NCBI GenBank assembly: GCA_964605095.1
Contig: CAZSBS010000182.1
Coordinates: 1-9,851, forward strand
DNA length: 9,851 nucleotides
Reading direction: 5' to 3'
Source of the DNA: JAUWQU01 sp964605095
GTDB lineage: Bacteria; Planctomycetota; Phycisphaerae; SM23-33
Shown in pieces: positions 5,724-9,851 of the stretch; positions within the stretch are counted from its first letter, which is position 1, and each line of letters starts with the position of its first letter. The notes under the pieces were generated by a model. That model was not told the DNA's origin. It did not search any database and saw only the letters and a list, made by a program, of their open reading frames with translations. The position numbers were made by a program, and so were the translations under genes.

Positions 5724-6665
5724 CTATCGCTGGCGGACCTCCACCAGCCGGCAACGCTGGCCGACCTGGAAGTTGCCGCCCGCGCCGGCGAGGATACCTC
5801 CGACGCTGCATTCGGGGCGGACTTCGCGGATCTGGATTCGGCCGATCGCCGCGCCGGGCTGATTGCCGATCACGTCGCCGGTGTCCGGGTCGAGGATGGG
5901 CGAACCGAGATGGTATACCTCGTAGCTGGCGCCATTGCGGACGCGGCGGTTTCGGCCGCCGTTTATCACCACCGTCCCGTCGGCCTGGACAAGCGCTATC
6001 CGTGGCTGCCACGGGCGGGCGGCGATGGTTTCCGTGATTCGGCCGACCGCCTTGCCGATCACCCTGGCTGTGGCCCGACCCAGCGGCGTGCGGTAGAACA
6101 CGCTGCCGCCAAGCGTCACGTCGCGGTACTGGGCCTTGACCGAAAGGTCCGACGCCCGCACCGACTCCTCGATGCTCTCGGACGTGATGATCTCCCCGCT
6201 CTCGACGTCCACCACGTACAGCGTCATGCCCATCACGGCCTTGTGGCTTGCGCCCATCATGTCCACGCTCGGCAAACCGAGGAAACCCGTATTGGTCGAC
6301 ACGTGGCCGAAGTCCGTTATCGTCGCCTTGATGAGGTACTGCACGTTTTTGATCCGCCCGACCTCGGCCCGAGAATGCTCGCGGGTCATGCCGCTGTTCT
6401 GAATCTTCAACTCGCGGATGATTGAGTCCAACTCAGGCCGCTCTATGACGTGGTAGCGCCCGGTGGCAACCAGGCGGTCGACGAGTATGTCCCGCATCCC
6501 CCCGCCCAGGTCCCAACGCATGTCAAACTGGGCGCGGTTCTCGAACTTCATCACCGCGACGCTGGGCTTGATGTAAGCCGAAGGGTCGCCGCCAAGGCCC
6601 CCTCCGCAGCCGGCGCAGCACGCCGCGGCCGAAAGAAGCAGCGCGATAACGGCATGTGTCTTCAT
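5724..6665 (-). CDS. CsgG-like lipoprotein with FlgT-like C-terminal domain
   Basis: 313 residues from the ATG at 6665; a GTG directly before it (6668) is an equal alternative and neither has a well-spaced Shine-Dalgarno. The N-terminus is a short export signal (H-A-V-I-A-L-L-L-S-A-A-A) ending in a cysteine cluster, C-C-A-G-C-G-G-G (Cys16, 17, 20), which suggests lipidation although the lipobox is not classical. Residues 34-217 match the CsgG/HfaB fold: V-A-V-M-K-F-E-N-R opening strand, an L-V-D-R-L-V-A-T-G-R-Y-H-V-I-E-R-P-E-L-D segment (61-80), Y-L-I-K-A-T-I-T-D-F, and V-V-D-V-E-S-G-E-I. Residues 219-313 look like the small beta domain at the end of FlgT and similar envelope proteins (D-G-T-V-V-I-N-G, G-D-V-I-G, G-R-I-Q-I, F-Q-V-G-Q-R-C). 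CsgG proteins form outer-membrane secretion pores, but many relatives are periplasmic assembly factors. No curli subunit is present. The gene for a secreted protein of unknown function ends 113 bp upstream of this start. Confidence 0.85.
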   Translation of the reverse strand: MKTHAVIALLLSAAACCAGCGGGLGGDPSAYIKPSVAVMKFENRAQFDMRWDLGGGMRDILVDRLVATGRYHVIERPELDSIIRELKIQNSGMTREHSRAEVGRIKNVQYLIKATITDFGHVSTNTGFLGLPSVDMMGASHKAVMGMTLYVVDVESGEIITSESIEESVRASDLSVKAQYRDVTLGGSVFYRTPLGRATARVIGKAVGRITETIAARPWQPRIALVQADGTVVINGGRNRRVRNGASYEVYHLGSPILDPDTGDVIGNQPGAAIGRIQIREVRPECSVGGILAGAGGNFQVGQRCRLVEVRQR

Positions 6666-6698
6666 CACCTGTATCTATCGGCAGAGGCAGGCGGAATT

Positions 6699-6773
6699 GT
6701 TTAGCCGCAGAAACGCGGGCATTGGGAAGAAGAAGTTTAACCGCAGCCCGCCCCTCGACTTCGCTCGGGACTC
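6699..6773. repeat. Short repeat remnants between the unknown secreted gene and the CsgG-like gene
   Basis: GTTTAGCCGCAG (6699-6710) recurs as GTTTAACCGCAG (6735-6746), 11 of 12 identical. Next to it 6751-6773 reads CCCCTCGACTTCGCTCGGGA plus CTC, an imperfect hairpin sequence that I recall as a dispersed motif in unrelated bacterial assemblies; that recollection was not checked. It ends six bases before the stop codon of the upstream gene. No promoter for the CsgG-like gene could be picked out here. Confidence 0.4.
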
Positions 6774-6778
6774 CGCAA

Positions 6779-7732
6779 TCAATTCGCGTTCTCGATCGGC
6801 GCATTGGCATCCACCTTAATTCGCTCGCCGTGGACTTGCATGCCCTTGACCTGGCCCTCGGGCTTGGTATCCAGGCCGAAGATGTGCGGCGCGGTCTTGC
6901 ACTGCGGGTCGCTGTTGGCGAGCCGCCCGCGGGACAGGTCGCCCTTGTCGGGCAGCCTGAAGTGCAGAGGCTTGCTTGTGCCGTCGGGGTTCACGTGGGC
7001 GCTGAGCTCGGGGAAGTATTGCAGGTCGATCTTCTTCCACTGCTCCGGGCTTATCCGCTCGCGATGCAGGACCCGTTCGGAGTTGGCCAGGCGGTCCCAC
7101 CCGCCGAACTCGTTCTGCATGTACCAAAGCTCGACTCGCCAGACCAGCGCCTCGCCGGCGGCGTAGAACTCCCGCGTCCGCATAAGTTCGACCAGCACCG
7201 TGGCGCGCTTGCCCATGCCGTTGACGTACAGCACGCGCTTGATCTCCATGAAGTCCTTCCAGTCCTCGACCCACTTGAGGATGGCCTTGGCGTCGTCCAG
7301 GTCGAAGGACTCCTCACGTTCGGGCGGCATGTTCAACTGCTTGCGCCTCACAGACGCAAGGCGGAGCATGCGGGCCTCGATCCACGACAGGTCGATTCCC
7401 TCGATTGTCCGCCCATCGGTGGTCGTCACGCGGACGTCGTAATCGGCATCTCCGGGCAGGTTGGCGAAGCGGAATTGCCCCGTGGTCTTATCGAAGGCGG
7501 CCGGCTGGCAGGTCCTTAGCGTGTTTCTCGATACTGCCTCGACCTTTGCCACCAGCGCCGGCGGGGTTATCGTGCCGGCAACATCGCCGGCCTTGGGAGC
7601 CGCCACGGGGGGCGGGTCTTCCTTGAGTTCGACCTTGGCGAAGCAGGCGGAGGCCGACATGGCCATCATGGCAAGGCCGCCAGCCAGAAAAGAACATGTG
7701 ATTCTTGAGAACAGGACGTTCTTATCTGCCAT
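6779..7732 (-). CDS. Secreted protein of unknown function with a carboxypeptidase-regulatory-like N-terminal domain
   Basis: 317 residues; GAGGA (7743-7739) six bases before the ATG supports the start. Residues 1-32 are a signal peptide (basic head, F-L-A-G-G-L-A-M-M-A-M-S-A-S-A core) with likely cleavage after A-C-F-A; Cys30 is a less likely lipidation site. After a Pro/Ala linker, residues 49-115 look like a small beta-sandwich of the carboxypeptidase-regulatory type (D-V-A-G-T-I-T-P-P, G-Q-F-R-F-A-N-L-P-G, Y-D-V-R-V-T-T-T-D-G-R). The rest, about 116-300, is unfamiliar: a mixed helical part with D-L-D-D-A-K-A-I-L-K-W-V-E-D-W (144-158), an Arg/Glu-rich strand region around 176-205, and a His/Pro-containing C-terminal part. 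I do not recognise this section and assign no enzymatic role. It is upstream of the CsgG-like gene on the same strand (113 bp), so a shared envelope function is possible. Confidence 0.8.
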   Translation of the reverse strand: MADKNVLFSRITCSFLAGGLAMMAMSASACFAKVELKEDPPPVAAPKAGDVAGTITPPALVAKVEAVSRNTLRTCQPAAFDKTTGQFRFANLPGDADYDVRVTTTDGRTIEGIDLSWIEARMLRLASVRRKQLNMPPEREESFDLDDAKAILKWVEDWKDFMEIKRVLYVNGMGKRATVLVELMRTREFYAAGEALVWRVELWYMQNEFGGWDRLANSERVLHRERISPEQWKKIDLQYFPELSAHVNPDGTSKPLHFRLPDKGDLSRGRLANSDPQCKTAPHIFGLDTKPEGQVKGMQVHGERIKVDANAPIENAN

Positions 7733-7759
7733 TACTAGTCCTCGAATCGACCGATTGGA

Positions 7760-7965
7760 AGCCCCGAATGGGGCGAAAGCTTTTAGCCGGGGGCGTAAGC
7801 CCCCGGTAAATAGTCATTTATATAAATAAGCCCCGAAGGGGCGACAGAAAGAATATGATTGTCGCCTGTGGTGAAAGTCTCTGTCGCCCCTTCGGGGCTC
7901 TTGCTCTAAGCACAATGTTTCCGGGGGCTTACGCCCCCGGCCAAATGCTGTCGGCCCGTAGGGCC
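7760..7965. repeat. Nested inverted repeat, element 3
   Basis: The spacer between the flavin reductase-like gene and the unknown secreted gene is a nested palindrome. Outer arms 7786-7806 and 7921-7941 are perfectly complementary over 21 bases, and each is itself a hairpin (CCGGGGGC-GTAA-GCCCCCGG at 7787-7806). Inner arms 7829-7848 and 7880-7899 are perfectly complementary over 20 bases, and each carries AGCCCC-GAA-GGGGC or its complement. The innermost spacer is 31 bases. AT-rich linkers (7807-7828; about 7900-7920) separate the arms. Outside sit two further hairpins: GCCCC-GAAT-GGGGC (7761-7774) and GGCCC-GTA-GGGCC (7953-7965). On the minus strand it begins 26 bp after the flavin reductase stop codon and ends 28 bp before the next gene's ATG. 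It has the same plan as element 2. Confidence 0.88.
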
Positions 7966-7991
7966 TGAAGAACGGTCAATCCGCAATCAGT

Positions 7992-8525
7992 TCACTCAGC
8001 CAGCAGTTTTGCCGCGTCGGGGGTTTCGTGGACGGCGACGATTTTGCCATAGTAAACCCGGTGCGGCACGTCGTCCACATACAGCCCGGAAAGCTCGGCA
8101 GGCAATTTGCCTGGCAGCACGTCGTTGGAATGGATCACGTGGCACTCGTACACCAGCGGGCACTCGACCACTCGCGGGGCCAGGACGCTGGCGCTCGGCT
8201 CGCTCGTCAGGTTCGCGGCCTGGAACTTGTCGACCTTGGCCCCGCTCTTGCTGCCGGCAGAGACGCAGGCCATTCCCATGGCCTCGGTGGGCACGTTGAC
8301 AGTGAAGCACCCGCTGTGCTCGATGCACCGGTAGGTGTACCGGCTTGGGCGGACCAGGACTATCCACACCGGCTCGCCCCATATGCTGCCGATGGCGCCC
8401 CAGCCGATGGTCATTACGTTGGCCTTGCCGGCGGCGTCATAGCTGCCCAGCAGCAGCCCGTGAGACATCAGTGACTTCATCACCGCGCCGTAGTGTTTTG
8501 CGAAGTTCATACTGTGCGAAACCAT
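7992..8525 (-). CDS. Flavin reductase-like (FMN-binding split-barrel) protein
   Basis: 177 residues from the ATG at 8525. The frame extends to 8576, but AGGA (8534-8531) five bases before this ATG and a possible -10 box (8562-8557) lying between the two starts favour the shorter form. The protein matches the flavin reductase-like split-barrel family: N-V-M-T-I-G-W-G-A-I-G (36-46), then W-I-V-L-V-R-P-S-R-Y-T (54-64) and F-T-V-N-V-P (74-79), the FMN-phosphate-binding region; G-S-K-S-G-A-K-V-D-K-F (91-101); and E-C-P-L-V-Y-E-C (121-128). Members bind FMN and reduce it with NAD(P)H, or act as electron carriers. This one resembles the short stand-alone group found in many anaerobes, so the electron donor and acceptor are open. 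No signal peptide is seen, so it should be cytoplasmic. It lies downstream of purF with an AT-rich repeat between them; a functional link is not suggested. Confidence 0.88.
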   Translation of the reverse strand: MVSHSMNFAKHYGAVMKSLMSHGLLLGSYDAAGKANVMTIGWGAIGSIWGEPVWIVLVRPSRYTYRCIEHSGCFTVNVPTEAMGMACVSAGSKSGAKVDKFQAANLTSEPSASVLAPRVVECPLVYECHVIHSNDVLPGKLPAELSGLYVDDVPHRVYYGKIVAVHETPDAAKLLAE

Positions 8526-8556
8526 ACCTATCCTCACTATTCCCGCCCCGCTCAAC

Positions 8557-8562
8557 ATTCTA
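8557..8562 (-). promoter_or_regulatory. Possible -10 box of the flavin reductase-like gene
   Basis: TAGAAT on the minus strand, 31 bases before the preferred ATG. No good -35 partner at 16-18 bases is visible (TTCACA lies at a 20-base spacing). If used, it would exclude the longer upstream start at 8576. Confidence 0.25.
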
Positions 8563-8602
8563 GGGCACCGTCTCAAATGGATTGTGAACTATCGTGAGCT
8601 CC

Positions 8603-8786
8603 AAAATCCGAAATCCGAAACACGGAACTAGAAACAAATCCAAATCGCCAAATTCAAATCCTCAAAACGCCAGTGCCAGGAACATGATTCGTAAGAAACC
8701 TGAATGTCAGTTAGAGGGTTCTTCTTTGTTTTGGATTCTGTGTTTTGAAATTGTTTCGGATTTCATGCTTCGAATTTCGGATTCAC
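8603..8786. repeat. AT-rich imperfect inverted repeat overlapping the 3' end of purF
   Basis: A block much poorer in GC than its flanks. AATCCGAAATCCGAAAC (8605-8621) is complementary to GTTTCGGATTTC (8753-8764), and its other end to GAATTTCGGATT (8772-8783), so the right arm holds the same words split by an insertion. The interior is simple A/T-rich sequence (AAATCCAAATCGCCAAATTC; TTTGTTTTGGATTCTG). Blocks of this kind recur in planctomycete assemblies as dispersed repeats, from memory rather than a search. The right arm lies inside the called purF frame. Confidence 0.7.
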
Positions 8787-9851
8787 TGGACGCTCTGGGT
8801 TTGCGGGGCGGCCTGGCTGTGGCTGCGAGGGGCTTTTCGTAAGTTCGACCGCTGCCGCCGGACTTGCTCTTGCGGGCCTGCACGATGAGCTTGCGGCCCA
8901 TCGGCGTGGGCTGTTTGCCGGTGACGCAGCCGGTGCATATCCGCCGCCCGTCAATCTGGATGCAGGGTCCGAGATCGTCCACGTTGAGGTATCGCAGGCT
9001 GTTGACGCCCAGGTCCCTGGCCATTCGAGCCAGCATCGCCGGCGTGGGGCTGCCCTTGTAGCCGGGCGGGGCATAGCGCGCGGCGAAGAGTTCCTTGAAC
9101 GTCGACATGTCGATTCCGTAGAAGCACGGCGCGATGATCGGCGGGCAGGCCACGCGGACGTGGACCTCCTTTGCGCCGCCGCGATTGTACAACTGCTTGA
9201 TCAGTCCCCTCACGGTCGTCGAGCGGACGATCGAGTCGTCGACCAGGAACACCCGCTTGCCGGCAAGCACCGACGGCAGCGGGGTGTACTTGCTGTGGAC
9301 GCTCTTGCCGCGGACGTCCTTGGGCTGGATGAACGTCCGCCCGACGTAACGGTTGCGGATCAGGCCCTCGACGGATGGTATTCCCAGCCGGTAAGCGAAC
9401 GCGTCGGCCGCCGCTTTGGCGGTGTCCGGCACGGGCACGACGATGCAATTGTCGTCGATCTTCTCGGTCTCCACCTCGGCCAGGCGCTGACCGGCGCGGG
9501 CGCGGGACAGGTACACGCTGCATCCATCGGCCACGCTTGCCACGCTGGAGAAGTACACCCACTCGAAGAAGCAGTGCGCCGGCGTGCGCTCGGGGGCGAA
9601 CCGCTCGAACCGCAGCTTGCCATCCTCGACGATCGCCATCTGGCCGGGGGCCAGGCTGCGGATGTCCGTGAAGCCCATGTTGCTCAGGGCGACCGACTCG
9701 CTTGCGGCCGCAAAGAGCCGGCCCTGGACGGCCCAGCTTAGCGGGCGGAAGCCAACCGGGTCGCGAGCGACGAACATCCGCCCCATGGCGTCGAGATATA
9801 CGACGTTATACGCCCCGTCGAAGTCCCGCGCCATCGACGCCATCACGCGGC
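8707..9851 (-). CDS. purF: Amidophosphoribosyltransferase, PurF (N-terminus outside window)
   Basis: The first committed enzyme of de novo purine synthesis: it moves the amide of glutamine onto PRPP to give phosphoribosylamine. The frame is open to the right edge, so the catalytic Cys at the N-terminus and most of the glutaminase domain are missing. Visible from there (numbering from base 9846): the end of the glutaminase domain, G-A-Y-N-V-V-Y-L-D and A-R-D-P-V-G-F-R-P-L (11-36); then the phosphoribosyltransferase domain with the PRPP loop V-F-L-V-D-D-S-I-V-R-S-T-T (199-211). Four cysteines, Cys92 (H-C-F-F-E-W-V-Y-F), Cys241 (P-C-F-Y-G-I-D) and Cys304/Cys307 (C-T-G-C-V-T-G-K-Q-P), sit where the Bacillus-type enzyme binds its [4Fe-4S] cluster, so an oxygen-sensitive cluster form is likely. 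The last roughly 27 residues (from S353, S-S-E-S-E-I-R-S onward) are encoded by the AT-rich repeat and are unlike any PurF tail, so the original stop has probably been lost. Confidence 0.95.
   Translation of the reverse strand, partial: RVMASMARDFDGAYNVVYLDAMGRMFVARDPVGFRPLSWAVQGRLFAAASESVALSNMGFTDIRSLAPGQMAIVEDGKLRFERFAPERTPAHCFFEWVYFSSVASVADGCSVYLSRARAGQRLAEVETEKIDDNCIVVPVPDTAKAAADAFAYRLGIPSVEGLIRNRYVGRTFIQPKDVRGKSVHSKYTPLPSVLAGKRVFLVDDSIVRSTTVRGLIKQLYNRGGAKEVHVRVACPPIIAPCFYGIDMSTFKELFAARYAPPGYKGSPTPAMLARMARDLGVNSLRYLNVDDLGPCIQIDGRRICTGCVTGKQPTPMGRKLIVQARKSKSGGSGRTYEKPLAATARPPRKPRASSESEIRSMKSETISKHRIQNKEEPSN

Noticed and set aside
6656..7519. 287-codon plus-strand open frame
   Set aside because: Antisense to the secreted gene that has a signal peptide and a well-placed Shine-Dalgarno; no recognisable domain.
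7760..7965. Insertion sequence with terminal inverted repeats
   Set aside because: The 206-bp element has no transposase frame and no flanking target duplication that I can see; its arms are nested hairpins rather than simple ends.
8594..8842. 82-codon plus-strand frame
   Set aside because: It translates the AT-rich inverted repeat and the antisense of purF; the Phe/Ile/Ser-rich product is a by-product of the repeat.

Overview
The window looks like a piece of a GC-rich planctomycete chromosome, most likely from the Phycisphaerae or a close relative. The clues are a secreted tandem DUF1080 protein beside a HEAT-repeat protein, a secreted orphan gene beside a CsgG-type lipoprotein, generous intergenic spacers full of palindromes, and an AT-rich 'AATCCGAAATCCG' repeat of a kind I associate with planctomycete assemblies. 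The assignment is inference from gene content and style; no rRNA or other phylogenetic marker is present.

Layout. Plus strand, left: the C-terminal part of a HEAT-repeat protein (1-1025, cut by the window edge), a roughly 420-bp inverted-repeat element, then a secreted protein with two DUF1080 domains (1524-2849). A second nested inverted repeat (2860-3093) separates this from a long run of minus-strand genes. Read in their own direction, from the right edge, these are: purF (8707-9851, cut at its N-terminus), an AT-rich inverted repeat that supplies the last codons of purF, a flavin reductase-like protein (7992-8525), a third nested inverted repeat (7760-7965), a secreted protein of unknown function (6779-7732), a CsgG-like lipoprotein (5724-6665), a response regulator with its DNA-binding domain ahead of its receiver domain (4726-5367), a thioredoxin-like exported protein (4030-4491) and a YprB-type RNase H-like nuclease (3105-3959).

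The genes do not form one pathway. purF is de novo purine synthesis; the DUF1080 protein is probably exported for carbohydrate or polymer turnover; the CsgG-like protein and its unknown neighbour are envelope proteins that may work together; the nuclease and thioredoxin-like genes are close enough (70 bp) to be co-transcribed. No mobile-element genes, tRNAs, rRNAs or CRISPR arrays were seen.

The most distinctive content is non-coding. Three large elements, each built from mirrored arms that themselves contain small perfect hairpins of the form AGCCCC-loop-GGGGCT, begin 10 to 26 bp after the stop codons of four genes. They could be strong bidirectional terminators or structured 3' ends, a family of non-autonomous palindromic repeats, or both. 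The sequence cannot decide between these.
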